Assembly: GCA_903889895.1 (NCBI GenBank)
Contig: CAISYZ010000162.1
Coordinates: 1 to 56,029 of the forward strand
Direction: 5' to 3'
Length of the DNA: 56,029 bases
Origin: an uncultured Verrucomicrobia subdivision 3 bacterium
GTDB lineage: Bacteria > Verrucomicrobiota > Verrucomicrobiia > Limisphaerales > UBA11358
Positions 33,737 through 42,877 of the stretch are shown here, in pieces. Each line of letters begins with the position of its first letter. The first letter of the stretch is position 1. Made by a program: the position numbers and the translations under genes. A model generated the notes under the pieces. That model searched no databases and was not told the DNA's origin. It saw only the letters and a list, made by a program, of their open reading frames with translations.

Positions 33737-34225
33737 CTAATAGCCAAGCTTGGCGACTTCGCGCTGGAGGGCCAGCTGAAATTCTTGCACGTCGGCGGCG
33801 GTCGGCTTGTAGCCTTGAACTTTGGGCACCACACCGAGCCGACCTGCCTGATCCAGATACCAGTCGGCAATTTGGCCGTCGCTGAAATTCACCTTGCCGC
33901 TGATGATGGAGCCGGGCCGCGTGATTTGGTCTACGGTTACGGCGACATTGCTGCCGGTCGGTGGCAACGCCGCCTCGCCGCCGTCTATTTCCCCGGCGGG
34001 AATTGGTTTCAACACCGGTTTTGTTTCAGCCGCGGGCAGCGCGGGGGCTTTCGGCGGTTCCGGGTCTTTCGGAACGAGTTTCAAATCGTCCACCAGGAAA
34101 CGCGCCTCCATGTAGGTCAGCTTGAGGCCAAATTCGGTGGCAAGGCGGTTCTGAATTTCCGCGAGCTTGGCGCCTTGGGTGATCCACGCAGTGACGCGTT
34201 GGCGTTGTTCTTCCGTCAAAGTCAT
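33737..34225 (-). CDS. Conserved hypothetical protein
   Basis: The 162-residue product has an N-terminal helical segment (LTEEQRQRVTAWITQGAKLA, EIQNRLATEFGLKLTYMEAR) that reads like a helix-turn-helix or small bundle. A Pro/Ala-rich linker (about 55-90) follows, then a small beta domain (VAVTVDQITRPGSIISGKVN, FSDGQIADWYLDQAGRLGVV). It ends DVQEFQLALQREVAKLGY. There is no signal peptide or membrane segment. I do not recognise a named family. The ATG at 34225 is the only nearby start. It is divergent from the sigma-54 promoter motif and the secretion operon. Confidence 0.65.
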   Translation of the reverse strand: MTLTEEQRQRVTAWITQGAKLAEIQNRLATEFGLKLTYMEARFLVDDLKLVPKDPEPPKAPALPAAETKPVLKPIPAGEIDGGEAALPPTGSNVAVTVDQITRPGSIISGKVNFSDGQIADWYLDQAGRLGVVPKVQGYKPTAADVQEFQLALQREVAKLGY

Positions 34226-34367
34226 GCGCGCATTTTAAACATTGCTGCCGGAGAATCCAGTCTCAAGCGGATTATCTCAGCGCGCAATTCGTGCGCGGAA
34301 ATTATTCACTGCGCAAGGTTTGCACGGCGCAGGTTTCTGGTTTGCCAACAAAAGTGAAATATTCCGC

Positions 34368-34382
34368 TGGCACGTTCCTTGC
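34368..34382 (+). promoter_or_regulatory. Sigma-54 (-24/-12) promoter motif
   Basis: The sequence TGGCACGTTCCTTGC matches the RpoN consensus TGGCAC-N5-TTGC exactly, with GG (34369-34370) and GC (34381-34382) separated by 10 bases. The predicted start of transcription near 34394 leaves a leader of about 60 bases before the ATG at 34455. It is the only such site noticed in the window and heads the T2SS region. Confidence 0.75.
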
Positions 34383-34454
34383 GTTGTTGGAGTGAATCAA
34401 CGACAGCGCTGTGGCGTTGCCGTGGAATCAAACAACAACCAAATAAGCAAAACT

Positions 34455-35027
34455 ATGAAATTGAATCGCATCATCACTCTGTGCGCGATGGCGCTCACGC
34501 TGGCCGTCAGCGCCGGCAGCCTGCTCGCGCAGGACAATGGCAACAACAACGGTGGCCCCGGCGGCAATCAGCAAGGCGGTCAGCGCCGGAATCGTCAGGG
34601 CGGCGGGAATTTTGACCCGGCGCAGATGCAGCAACGGATGCTGGAGCGTGTTCAAGAGCAACTCGGCTTTACCAACGACACCGAATGGGATGCTGTGAAA
34701 CCGCTCGTGCAGAAGGTCATGGACGCCCGCCGCGATGTCGGCTTTGGCGGCATGGGTCGCATGTTCGGCGGTGGACGCAACCGTGGCGGTGATCAAGGTG
34801 GTAACGCCCGCCCCAATCCTTTCGGTCAGACCAGTCCGGAACAGGAAGCCTTGCAAAAAGCGATTGACGATGACGCCCCCGCCGCACAGATCAAGGATTT
34901 GCTCGCTAAATACAAGGCTTCGCAGAAAGCTAAGCAGACCAAGCTCGAAGCCGCACAGGCGGAACTCAAAGCCGTGCTTACCACCAAGCAGGAGGCGCAG
35001 GCTTATCTGCTCCAGTTGGTGAACTAA
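34455..35027 (+). CDS. Small exported Gly/Gln/Asn-rich protein ahead of the secretion operon
   Basis: The 190-residue protein has a signal peptide (MKLNRIITLCAMALTLAVSA, GSLLAQ), then a low-complexity Asn/Gly/Gln segment, a helical stretch (FDPAQMQQRMLERVQEQLGF) and a second Gly/Arg-rich part (GFGGMGRMFGGGRNRGGD). It ends in a Lys/Ala-rich helix (KAKQTKLEAAQAELKAVLTT). The helical parts loosely recall Spy/CpxP-like periplasmic chaperones; this is weak. It follows the sigma-54 motif and lies 26 bp before gspE, so it is probably the first gene of that transcript. Confidence 0.65.
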   Translation: MKLNRIITLCAMALTLAVSAGSLLAQDNGNNNGGPGGNQQGGQRRNRQGGGNFDPAQMQQRMLERVQEQLGFTNDTEWDAVKPLVQKVMDARRDVGFGGMGRMFGGGRNRGGDQGGNARPNPFGQTSPEQEALQKAIDDDAPAAQIKDLLAKYKASQKAKQTKLEAAQAELKAVLTTKQEAQAYLLQLVN

Positions 35028-35053
35028 ACATTCCAAGCGAAAGCTGACGATTC

Positions 35054-36781
35054 ATGGCCGCCACGTCCGTCCAAGATTCTCCATCGAAGCAGTTGCTGGA
35101 ACGCATGGTTGCGTCCCGGCAACTGTCTTCGCTGGACGCTGCCGTGCTTGCGAAATTGAACTTGTCCAGCGAGGAGGCAGTTCTCCGCTGGCTCGCGACC
35201 GAATACGGCCTCGGCTACACGACGCTCGAAGACGTGGAGCCGGATCGTCAGCTGCTTTCCCTTTTTCCCGCGCGCATTTTGCTGAAGGAGGAACTCCTTC
35301 CGCTGAAGCGTGACAACGGCCACGTCGAAGTTGCGACCAGCCGCCTGTTTGCCACGCAGGGTTTTGATGCGCTGAAAACTTTGACCGGTTTGAACCTCAA
35401 GCCGATTCTCGCTTCCACCGAAGCCATCCAGCGCGAAATCAAAAAACGCCTCGGCGTCGGTGCCGACACCATCGGCACGCTTGACGAGGAAAAGACGATT
35501 CAAGTCGTTGACGAAAACGCCGAGGACACCAATCTCGATTCCGGCGAAGAGGACGAGGCGTCCATCATTCGCTTTGTTAATCAAGTTTTGAAAGATGCGA
35601 TTGAGCTGCGCGCCTCCGACATTCATCTCGAACCGTTCGAGGACGAATTCAAAATCCGCTACCGTATTGACGGCGAGTTGCAGGACACGGCCGTGCCGCC
35701 GCAACTCAAACAATTTCAGCCAGCCATCGTTTCGCGCATCAAGATTTTGAGCCACCTCAACATCGCGGAAAAACGCCTGCCGCAGGACGGCCGCATCAAA
35801 GTCCGCATTGAAAAAGCCGAGGTGGATATTCGCGTTTCCATCATTCCGATGTTGCACGGCGAGGCAGTCGTGATGCGTCTCCTGCGGCAAAATTCCACGC
35901 TGCGCGGTCTGGGCGAAATCGGCATGAACCAGCGTGAACTGGAACATTTTCAGCACGTTCTCACTCTGCCGCACGGAATCATTTTAGTCACCGGCCCGAC
36001 CGGCTCCGGCAAAACCTCAACGCTTTACACCGCGCTCAACGAGATCAACGACTCCGTCCGCAAAATCATCACGGTGGAAGACCCGGTAGAATACCAGCTC
36101 AAGGGCGTCAACCAGATTCAGGTCAACGAAAAATCCGGCCTGACCTTTGCTCGCGGGCTGCGTTCGATTTTGCGCCACGATCCGGATGTAATCCTCATCG
36201 GCGAAATTCGCGACGCCGAAACCGCGCAAATCGCCGTGCAAGCTTCGCTCACCGGCCATTTGGTTTTCTCCACGCTCCACACGAATGACGCGCCTGGCGC
36301 GCTCACGCGGCTCGTGGACATGGGCGTCGAGCCGTATCTCGTCGCCTCGTCGCTCGAAGCCGTGCTGGCGCAACGCCTCGTCCGCGTGCTCTGCAAACAT
36401 TGCAAAGAGGCGGATAATTCTGTGCGGGCGCAATCATTCAAAACCAAACTCGGCATCGCGGCGGAAAAAACCATTTATAAATCCGTCGGCTGTCGCGAGT
36501 GTCGCAACACCGGATTTTTTGGTCGCCACGCAATTTTTGAGTGGATGGACACCGATGAGGAAATCCGCCAATTGATTTTGCAATCTGCCTCGACCGATCA
36601 AATCCGCGCCGCTGCGCGCAAAGGCGGAATGCGCACGCTGGCCGAAGACGGCTGGCGTCTCGTTGCCGCTGGCGTCACGACGGTCGAAGAGGTTTTGAGT
36701 GTTACGACGGCAAAAGAAGTCGAGAGCGCGACAAAAAACCAGGCCGGAGCATCTGCCGCGAGCATTGCGGTGGCGGCTTGA
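35054..36781 (+). CDS. gspE: Type II secretion ATPase GspE
   Basis: GspE is the cytoplasmic ATPase that powers the secretion pseudopilus. The 575-residue product has an MshEN-type N-terminal domain (about 1-150), then the secretion ATPase core: RASDIHLEPFEDEFKIRYRI, Walker A GPTGSGKT at about 314-321, Asp box EDPVEYQLKGVNQIQVNEKS, the GLRSILRHDPDVILIGEIRD Walker B region, and TGHLVFSTLHTND with the His box. A tetracysteine zinc site is present (CKHC and CREC). The start is ATG 35054. The operon continues with gspF 16 bp downstream. PilB-like pilus ATPases are similar, but the operon context favours GspE. Confidence 0.93.
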   Translation: MAATSVQDSPSKQLLERMVASRQLSSLDAAVLAKLNLSSEEAVLRWLATEYGLGYTTLEDVEPDRQLLSLFPARILLKEELLPLKRDNGHVEVATSRLFATQGFDALKTLTGLNLKPILASTEAIQREIKKRLGVGADTIGTLDEEKTIQVVDENAEDTNLDSGEEDEASIIRFVNQVLKDAIELRASDIHLEPFEDEFKIRYRIDGELQDTAVPPQLKQFQPAIVSRIKILSHLNIAEKRLPQDGRIKVRIEKAEVDIRVSIIPMLHGEAVVMRLLRQNSTLRGLGEIGMNQRELEHFQHVLTLPHGIILVTGPTGSGKTSTLYTALNEINDSVRKIITVEDPVEYQLKGVNQIQVNEKSGLTFARGLRSILRHDPDVILIGEIRDAETAQIAVQASLTGHLVFSTLHTNDAPGALTRLVDMGVEPYLVASSLEAVLAQRLVRVLCKHCKEADNSVRAQSFKTKLGIAAEKTIYKSVGCRECRNTGFFGRHAIFEWMDTDEEIRQLILQSASTDQIRAAARKGGMRTLAEDGWRLVAAGVTTVEEVLSVTTAKEVESATKNQAGASAASIAVAA

Positions 36782-36797
36782 TTTAATTTAACTTTCC

Positions 36798-38042
36798 ATG
36801 CCCACGTTTTCCTACAAAGCCTTGCAGTCCGACGGCAAAATTGCCGAGGGCGTGCTGGAAGCTGCCGGCCGACCGGACGCTCTACGGCAGATGGAAACGC
36901 TTGGCCTGCGTCCAGTGAACTTGTCGGAGAAAAGTTCCGCCGGCAAAAAAGGTTCCGCCGCGCCGTCTTCATTGGGGAATATCAGTTTTGATTTTGCGTC
37001 CAAAAAAGTTTCCGCAAAGGAACTGGAAAATTTTACACGGCTGCTTTCCAGCCTGCTCGCGGCGGGCGTGCCATTGAGCCGCGCGCTAGTGATTCTGCAC
37101 AAGGAGGCCTCCGCGCCGGCGGCGAAGGCGAAGTGGAAAGAGATTCACGATCTCGTGGTGGACGGTATGTCGTTGGCAAACGCCATGGCGAAATCGCCGG
37201 AGACTTTTCCGCGTGTATATGTCGCGATGGTCGAGGCGGGCGAGGCCGGCGGTTTCCTTGACGTGGTGCTGGCGCAGATCGCGGACTTTCAGACGCGCGA
37301 AAAGGAATTGAAATCCAAGGTGCTGACCGCGATGATTTATCCGGTCATCCTGTTGTTTCTCGCGCTGGTGGTGCTGTCGGTGCTGCTGATTTTCTTTATA
37401 CCGAAATTCCAGAAAGTTTTTGCCAGCGTCCACGGGTCGCTGCCGCTCATCACGCAGCTCGTGATTGGTTTGAGCACGCTGGTGCGTTCGTATGGATTTT
37501 TTGTGGCGCTGGGCATTGTCGCCGTCGGCTTTCTCGTCCGCGCGTGGTTTGTCTCGGAAAAAGGCAAGCGTATGTGGGAAGGCATCATTTTGAAATCTCC
37601 GCTCGTCGGTCCGCTCATCGCCCAATTTGCGATGGCGCGGTTTTGCCGGATGCTCGGCACGCTGCTCGGCGCGGGCGTGCCGCTGGTGCAGGGCTTGAAT
37701 GTTTCACGCCGCTCGATTGGTAACCAGATTCTCGTGGACACCGTTGGCCAGTCCATCGAGCGCGTGCAGCAGGGCGGACGGCTCGGCCAGAGCTTGGCAG
37801 ATTGCAAAATCCTTTTCTCCGGCTCGGTGCTGGAAATGATTTCGGTTGCCGAAGAAAGCGGCCGGCTAGACGTGGAACTCGTGCGCGTCGCGGGCGTGAC
37901 GGAGTTTGATCTGGACCGGAATCTGAAAACTGCTGTCGCATTCGCTGAGCCGCTCATGTTGTTTCTCATCGCCGGTTTCATTGGTGTCATTTTCATCAGC
38001 ATGTTGCTGCCAATTTTCTCGTTGCAGGATTACATCAAATAA
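36798..38042 (+). CDS. gspF: Type II secretion inner-membrane platform protein GspF
   Basis: GspF forms the inner-membrane platform of the T2SS. The 414-residue product starts MPTFSYKALQSDGKIAEGVL, has the duplicated GspF/PilC cytoplasmic domains (ELENFTRLLSSLLAAGVPLS and MARFCRMLGTLLGAGVPLVQ), and three membrane segments (LTAMIYPVILLFLALVVLSV, FFVALGIVAVGFLV, and LMLFLIAGFIGVIFISMLLP at the end). Its position between gspE and gspG fits the usual order. Confidence 0.93.
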   Translation: MPTFSYKALQSDGKIAEGVLEAAGRPDALRQMETLGLRPVNLSEKSSAGKKGSAAPSSLGNISFDFASKKVSAKELENFTRLLSSLLAAGVPLSRALVILHKEASAPAAKAKWKEIHDLVVDGMSLANAMAKSPETFPRVYVAMVEAGEAGGFLDVVLAQIADFQTREKELKSKVLTAMIYPVILLFLALVVLSVLLIFFIPKFQKVFASVHGSLPLITQLVIGLSTLVRSYGFFVALGIVAVGFLVRAWFVSEKGKRMWEGIILKSPLVGPLIAQFAMARFCRMLGTLLGAGVPLVQGLNVSRRSIGNQILVDTVGQSIERVQQGGRLGQSLADCKILFSGSVLEMISVAEESGRLDVELVRVAGVTEFDLDRNLKTAVAFAEPLMLFLIAGFIGVIFISMLLPIFSLQDYIK

Positions 38043-38054
38043 AATTAATAAATT

Positions 38055-38483
38055 ATGAAAATTAAAACGACACTCATCCAAAAACCGAAACTGCGCCGCG
38101 CATTCACGCTCGTGGAAATGCTGCTGGTCGTCACCATCATCGGCATCCTTGCGGCACTGGTTATTCCAAAAATCGTCGGTCGCAGCGAACAGGCTCGCGA
38201 AACCGCTGCGCACGCCGACCTATCCTCGATCAAGACTGCGCTTGACGCTTTCGAAGTGGACAACGGTTTTTATCCCAAGTCCATCCAGGATCTGGTGACC
38301 GCACCGAGCAATGCCCGGAACTGGCACGGGCCGTATCTGGAAAAAATTCCGCAGGATCCGTGGGGCAACAACTACGTCTATTATTTTCCCGGCAAGCATA
38401 ACACGGGTTCCTACGATTTGCTGTCGGTCGGTCCGGACGGCAAGGAAGGGACTGACGATGACGTTGGCAACTGGTCAAAGTAA
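38055..38483 (+). CDS. gspG: Major pseudopilin GspG
   Basis: GspG polymerises into the periplasmic pseudopilus. The 142-residue precursor has a 16-residue leader ending RRA, then FTLVEMLLVVTIIGILAALV and the GspG-specific YLEKIPQDPWGNNYVYYFPG, with a Ca-binding-like C-terminal DGKEGTDDDVGNW. The residue before the cleavage site is Ala rather than the usual Gly. The stop overlaps the start of gspH by 26 bases. Confidence 0.94.
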   Translation: MKIKTTLIQKPKLRRAFTLVEMLLVVTIIGILAALVIPKIVGRSEQARETAAHADLSSIKTALDAFEVDNGFYPKSIQDLVTAPSNARNWHGPYLEKIPQDPWGNNYVYYFPGKHNTGSYDLLSVGPDGKEGTDDDVGNWSK

Positions 38484-38976
38484 TTTTCGCCGCTGCGCTT
38501 TCACGCTGGTCGAACTGATCCTCGTGCTCGCGCTGCTGGTGATTGCCACATCGCTCGCGGCGCCGGCGCTGTCAAATTTCGTGCGCGGTCGCGCATTGGA
38601 TTCCGAGGCGCGGCGGCTGGCGGCACTGATGCATGCGGGCCAGAGCCGCGCGGTTTCCGAAGGCGCGGCAATAATGCTGTGGATCGATGAAAAGGCTGGC
38701 AATTACGGTCTTGAAGCTGAGACAAGCGGCCAGAACGGCGATGCGAAGGCGGAAAATCTGACGGTGGATTCCACGCTGGCCATTGCGGTGCAGAACATCG
38801 GCGTGGCGACGCCGGTGACATTTAAGGATTTCCCGGCAATAAAATTTTTGGCGGACGGCACGGTGGATGAGGACAGTCCGCAGCTTTTGAAATTGACGGA
38901 CAGCGCGGGGTTTTCGCGCTGGCTGAGTTTGAACAGTGGTCGCACCGGTTATGATATTCGCGACACGGAAAAATAG
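38458..38976 (+). CDS. gspH: Minor pseudopilin GspH
   Basis: The 172-residue product begins MTLATGQSNFRRCA followed by FTLVELILVLALLVIATSLA, a pseudopilin N-terminus with Ala at -1. The soluble part (RALDSEARRLAALMHAGQSR, AVSEGAAIMLWID, YGLEAETSGQNG) matches GspH-type minor pseudopilins. The ATG at 38458 lies within the end of gspG. An open frame further upstream is rejected because it antedates the pilin leader. Assignment to H rather than another minor type rests on order and length. Confidence 0.85.
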   Translation: MTLATGQSNFRRCAFTLVELILVLALLVIATSLAAPALSNFVRGRALDSEARRLAALMHAGQSRAVSEGAAIMLWIDEKAGNYGLEAETSGQNGDAKAENLTVDSTLAIAVQNIGVATPVTFKDFPAIKFLADGTVDEDSPQLLKLTDSAGFSRWLSLNSGRTGYDIRDTEK

Positions 38977-39364
38977 CTGCTGTGCGGCATTCACGCTGGC
39001 CGAGGTTTTGGCGGCGATGATGTTCCTCGCCATTGTGATTCCGGCGGCGGTCGAGGCCATGCATTTGGCGAGCCTCGCGGGCGAAGTCGCGGCGCGCAAG
39101 GGCGCGGCGGTGCGTGTGGCGGACCGGATTTTAAACGAGAGCTTGGTGACGACGAACTGGAGCAACGGCACGCAGAGCGGCACGACGAGTGAAGGCGCGC
39201 AGGATTTTACCTGGACGCTCACGACGCAATCGTGGCCGGAAGATTCAGCGATGCAGGTGGTGACGGCGGAAGTGAAGTTCACCGCGCAAGGTAAAGATTA
39301 TTCGGTGAAGCTGAACACGCTGGCCGCCCAGCCGGGAACGACGGCATTGAATTCGACGCAATGA
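38951..39364 (+). CDS. gspI: Minor pseudopilin GspI
   Basis: The 137-residue product starts MIFATRKNSCCA and continues FTLAEVLAAMMFLAIVIPAA. This is the GspI-style leader with AE instead of VE, and Ala at -1. The body carries VRVADRILNESLVTTNWSNG, similar to GspI proteins. It overlaps gspH by 26 bases. A GTG five codons earlier is an alternative start. Its stop overlaps the gspJ start (ATGA). Confidence 0.83.
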   Translation: MIFATRKNSCCAAFTLAEVLAAMMFLAIVIPAAVEAMHLASLAGEVAARKGAAVRVADRILNESLVTTNWSNGTQSGTTSEGAQDFTWTLTTQSWPEDSAMQVVTAEVKFTAQGKDYSVKLNTLAAQPGTTALNSTQ

Positions 39365-40062
39365 AGATTGGAACCAACAACGAAACGGCGTTCACGCTGG
39401 TCGAGATGATTCTCGCCATCGGCGTGGCGGCCATTGTTTTGGTGGCGGTCAACGCCGTGCTGTTCACCTCGTTGCATCTGCGCGAAGTGACGAGCGATGT
39501 GGTGGACGCGGCGACGCCGGTAGACCAGGCGTTCACTTTTTTGCGCCGCGATTTGCAATGCGTGGTCACGCCGACGAACGGCACGAGCAAGGTTTTGTCC
39601 GGCGGTTTCCGCGTCGGCAACGGCATCAACAGTTCGGGCAGCAGCGATCCGGTGGCCGTTGAGATGTTCACCGCGACCGGCGCGTTGAGTATGAGTTCGC
39701 CGTGGGCCGATATTCAACGAGTCACTTATGAGTTGAAAAATTCTGCCGCCGGTTCCGGCCAGCACGATTTGTATCGGAGCGTGACGCGGAATCTTTTGAG
39801 CATCAACACGCCGGACGTGGCAGATCAGTTGATGCTGAGCGGGGTCGAGAGCGTGAAGTTTTCCTGCTACGACGGTGCGCAGTGGAACGACACTTGGGAC
39901 ACGACCGATCCGACTTCGGTTAATACAAATTTGCCGCTGGCCGTGCGCGTGGAAATCCAGATGGCCGGCGCGGACAAGACCACCGAGCCGATTCAACTTG
40001 TGGTGCCGATTGATTCCGTGACGCGGACGAACATGGTTTTGACGAGCACGACGGGAAGCTGA
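39361..40062 (+). CDS. gspJ: Minor pseudopilin GspJ
   Basis: The 233-residue product has MKIGTNNETA followed by FTLVEMILAIGVAAIVLVAV, the pseudopilin N-terminus with Ala at -1. It continues with a larger soluble domain (VDQAFTFLRRDLQCVVTPTN, GVESVKFSCYDGAQWNDTWD) typical of GspJ. The ATG overlaps the gspI stop and gspK follows after 2 bp, so the genes are tightly coupled. Confidence 0.87.
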   Translation: MKIGTNNETAFTLVEMILAIGVAAIVLVAVNAVLFTSLHLREVTSDVVDAATPVDQAFTFLRRDLQCVVTPTNGTSKVLSGGFRVGNGINSSGSSDPVAVEMFTATGALSMSSPWADIQRVTYELKNSAAGSGQHDLYRSVTRNLLSINTPDVADQLMLSGVESVKFSCYDGAQWNDTWDTTDPTSVNTNLPLAVRVEIQMAGADKTTEPIQLVVPIDSVTRTNMVLTSTTGS

Positions 40063-40064
40063 AA

Positions 40065-41420
40065 ATGAAATTGCCGACACAATCTAAACGATTTGCCGAC
40101 CGGCGCGAACACGCGTCGGTGCTGATCATCGTGTTGTGGGTGTGCATCGGCCTCGTGAGCATCGCGCTCTATTTTGCGAACCAGATGACTTACGAACTGC
40201 GCGCGTCAGACAACCGCGTGAGCGGCGTGATGGCCGACCAGGCCATTGAGGGTGCGGCGCGCTATGTCAGCCTGGCGCTGCAAAATTACGCGACCAACGG
40301 AGCGGTTCCGGATAACACACAGTTCAAGTGTGAGGCGGTTTCCGTCGGCGATGCGAAGTTTTGGCTCATCGGTCGCGATCCGAGCGACGGCAATTCCACA
40401 GAGCCGTATTTTGGTATCGTGGACGAGGGCAGCAAATTGAATTTAAACAATGTCAGCACCAATGTTTTTCAATATCTGCCGAATATCACATCGGATTTCG
40501 CTGACGCGATCATGGATTGGCGCGGCACGAACGGCGTGGTGTCGCTGGATTACACGTCGCTCGGCTATGCGCCGAAATATGCGCCGTTCGAGACGGTGGA
40601 CGAGCTGCGGCTCGTGTATGGCGCGACCGAGGATATGCTGGTTGGCGAAGATTTGAACCGCAACGGAGTGCTTGATGCGAATGAAAAGGACTTGAACAGC
40701 ACCGGTGAGTTTGAGCCCAGCCTCTTTGATGACGTGACGGTCTATACGCGCGAGCCGAATTTTCATGCCGACGGCTCGCTGATGACCAACGTGAACACGG
40801 CGGCGCGCAGTCAAATTCGCTCACTTTTGCAAAACGCCGGCATCAGCACTTCCTACGTGGACCAGTTGATTGCCACCAATGCGGCGGCGCGGCCCTACAC
40901 CGGTCTGCTGGGGTTTGCGTTGCGTTGTAAAAATGTCGGCATCACTACGGAAAGCTTTGCGCAGCTTCAAGCTAACGTGACCACCATTGACGCCACGAAC
41001 GCCTATATCCGCAACCGCGTGAATGTCAACACGGCCAACTCCGATGTGCTCACGGCGATGTTCATGGGCGCGAATATTGACGAGCAAACCGCCGCCAGCG
41101 CCGCGCAGACGCTCATTACCTATCGTCAGCAAAATCCCGACAACCTCGGATCAATTGCCTGGGTCATTGACGCGCTCGGCAACAATAACCAAGTCGTTAC
41201 CGCTTTGGCGAAGCACGACTGGCTGACTACACACAGCTACCAGTTCACCGCCGACATTGCGGCGGTCGGGCCGTATGGTCGCGGCTATCGGCGCGTAAAA
41301 TTTATTTTTGATGTGAGCGACGGTGCGCCAAAAATTTTGTATCGGCAGGACCTCAGCCGGCTCGGCTGGGCGCTGGGTGAAAAGACGCGGGAAAATTTGG
41401 TCGCGAAGGATACGCAATGA
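40065..41420 (+). CDS. gspK: Pseudopilus tip protein GspK
   Basis: GspK caps the pseudopilus with GspI and GspJ. The 451-residue product starts with a basic leader, then ASVLIIVLWVCIGLVSIALY, and contains FGIVDEGSKLNLNNVS, the SAM-like helical domain (FADAIMDWRGTNG, ETVDELRLVYGATEDML) with an EF-hand-like DLNRNGVLDANEKD, and a second half ending RVKFIFDVSDGAPKILYRQD. The length is somewhat longer than the common 320-residue form. It overlaps gspL by four bases. Confidence 0.9.
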   Translation: MKLPTQSKRFADRREHASVLIIVLWVCIGLVSIALYFANQMTYELRASDNRVSGVMADQAIEGAARYVSLALQNYATNGAVPDNTQFKCEAVSVGDAKFWLIGRDPSDGNSTEPYFGIVDEGSKLNLNNVSTNVFQYLPNITSDFADAIMDWRGTNGVVSLDYTSLGYAPKYAPFETVDELRLVYGATEDMLVGEDLNRNGVLDANEKDLNSTGEFEPSLFDDVTVYTREPNFHADGSLMTNVNTAARSQIRSLLQNAGISTSYVDQLIATNAAARPYTGLLGFALRCKNVGITTESFAQLQANVTTIDATNAYIRNRVNVNTANSDVLTAMFMGANIDEQTAASAAQTLITYRQQNPDNLGSIAWVIDALGNNNQVVTALAKHDWLTTHSYQFTADIAAVGPYGRGYRRVKFIFDVSDGAPKILYRQDLSRLGWALGEKTRENLVAKDTQ

Positions 41421-42877
41421 AACCTGATTTTAAATTCAAATTCGGCGGGACAAAAAAGCTGACGACGGTGCTGGCCCTCGCGCTCGACGGCGGCAAGCTG
41501 GACGGCGCAGTTTTGAAGCGCACGAATGGCTCGCTTGCCGTGCTGCAAAGTTTTTCCGTCGCGCTCGCGCTCGACCCGCTCACTGCCGCGCCAGAACTGG
41601 TTGGCCGCGAAATCCGCAACCACCTCGACGCCGCCGGTGTGCGCGAACGCAACTGCGTTTTTGGCGTGCCGCTGAAATGGGTTTTGACGGTGCAAACCGA
41701 ATTGCCCTCGTCGCTGCCAGCAGCCGACGCGGCAAGCTTGTTGCAGCTCGAAGCGGAAAAAGGTTTTCACGCGGATGTGGCGACGCTGCAGATTTCCGAT
41801 TCGCGCAGTCCGCTGGCGGCGGAAAAAAACAGCGTTCTCCTCGCAGGCATTCCCAGCACGCACCTGACAACGCTGGAAACCATTCTAGCGGCGGCGAAGC
41901 TCAAGCCGGTCAGTTTTGCGCTGGGCATTTCTGCGCTGCAATTTGCCAGCGACGAGAAATCACATGGCGTTTTGGCGCTGGCAATTGGCGAGCGCAAGGT
42001 GGCGATGCAAGTCACGGCGGGCGGCGGCGTCGTGGCCTTGCGCGGCCTTGAAGGCGCGGTGGTGGACGAGGGCGGCCAGCGCGTATTGCTTACGGAGGTC
42101 GTGGCCCGCGAGACACGCATCACGCTCGGTCAGTTGCCTAGCGAACTGCGTGATGCGGTGAAACGCATCCGCATATTTGGGCCGCGAGAATTGGCGCGGC
42201 AGCTGGCGGATGCGCTGGAATCGCGCTTTGCGCCGATGGGCTTGAAGATTGAAGTCGTCTCCGGTTACGCGCCGGATGAATTTGGCGTGCAATTGCCGGT
42301 GGAAGTTTCGCTGTCGGCGGCCTTCAGCCTCGCGGCGCGCGTCTTGACCGGGCAGAGGCCAGCCTTTGAATTCCTGCCGCCGAAGCCGAATCTCCTTGAG
42401 CAGTTCGCCGCAAAATATTCTTCCGGCCGGCTTCGCACCACTGGCGCGGTGGCGGCGGGCGTTGCGGCGATTTTTATCGCGGTATTTTTGTTCCAGCAGG
42501 TTCAACTGTGGCGTTATCGATCGCAGTGGACGCACATGGCGGCGAAGGTCGGCGAACTGCAGGCGATTCAGGACAACATACGGCAATATCGTTCGTGGTA
42601 TGACAGCTCGTTCAAAAACCTTTCGCTGTTGCGGCAGTTGTCGCTGGCGTTTCCGGAGGACGGCTCGGTGACGGCGAAAAATATCGAGGTGCGCGACGGC
42701 AACACCGTGACGTGCTCCGGCACCGCGCGCGATTACGCGGCGCTGCTGGCGATGCAGGCCAAGCTCCGCACGGCGGACGGCGTGAGCGGCGTGAAGCTGG
42801 AGCAGATCCGCGGCAAGGCGCCGATGCAGTTTGTGTTTGGTTTCACCTTTAACAATGGAGGCGGCAGTGAAAATTAA
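41417..42877 (+). CDS. gspL: Inner-membrane assembly protein GspL (PilM/PilN-like)
   Basis: GspL connects GspE to the inner-membrane platform. The 486-residue product has an actin-like cytoplasmic domain (LALDGGKLDGAVLKRTNGSL to about residue 340), one membrane segment (GAVAAGVAAIFIAVFLFQQV) and a periplasmic ferredoxin-like end (LSLLRQLSLAFPEDGSVTAK, NIEVRDGNTVTCSGTARDYA). This is the architecture of a PilM-PilN fusion, equivalent to GspL. It overlaps gspM by 23 bases. Confidence 0.82.
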   Translation: MKPDFKFKFGGTKKLTTVLALALDGGKLDGAVLKRTNGSLAVLQSFSVALALDPLTAAPELVGREIRNHLDAAGVRERNCVFGVPLKWVLTVQTELPSSLPAADAASLLQLEAEKGFHADVATLQISDSRSPLAAEKNSVLLAGIPSTHLTTLETILAAAKLKPVSFALGISALQFASDEKSHGVLALAIGERKVAMQVTAGGGVVALRGLEGAVVDEGGQRVLLTEVVARETRITLGQLPSELRDAVKRIRIFGPRELARQLADALESRFAPMGLKIEVVSGYAPDEFGVQLPVEVSLSAAFSLAARVLTGQRPAFEFLPPKPNLLEQFAAKYSSGRLRTTGAVAAGVAAIFIAVFLFQQVQLWRYRSQWTHMAAKVGELQAIQDNIRQYRSWYDSSFKNLSLLRQLSLAFPEDGSVTAKNIEVRDGNTVTCSGTARDYAALLAMQAKLRTADGVSGVKLEQIRGKAPMQFVFGFTFNNGGGSEN

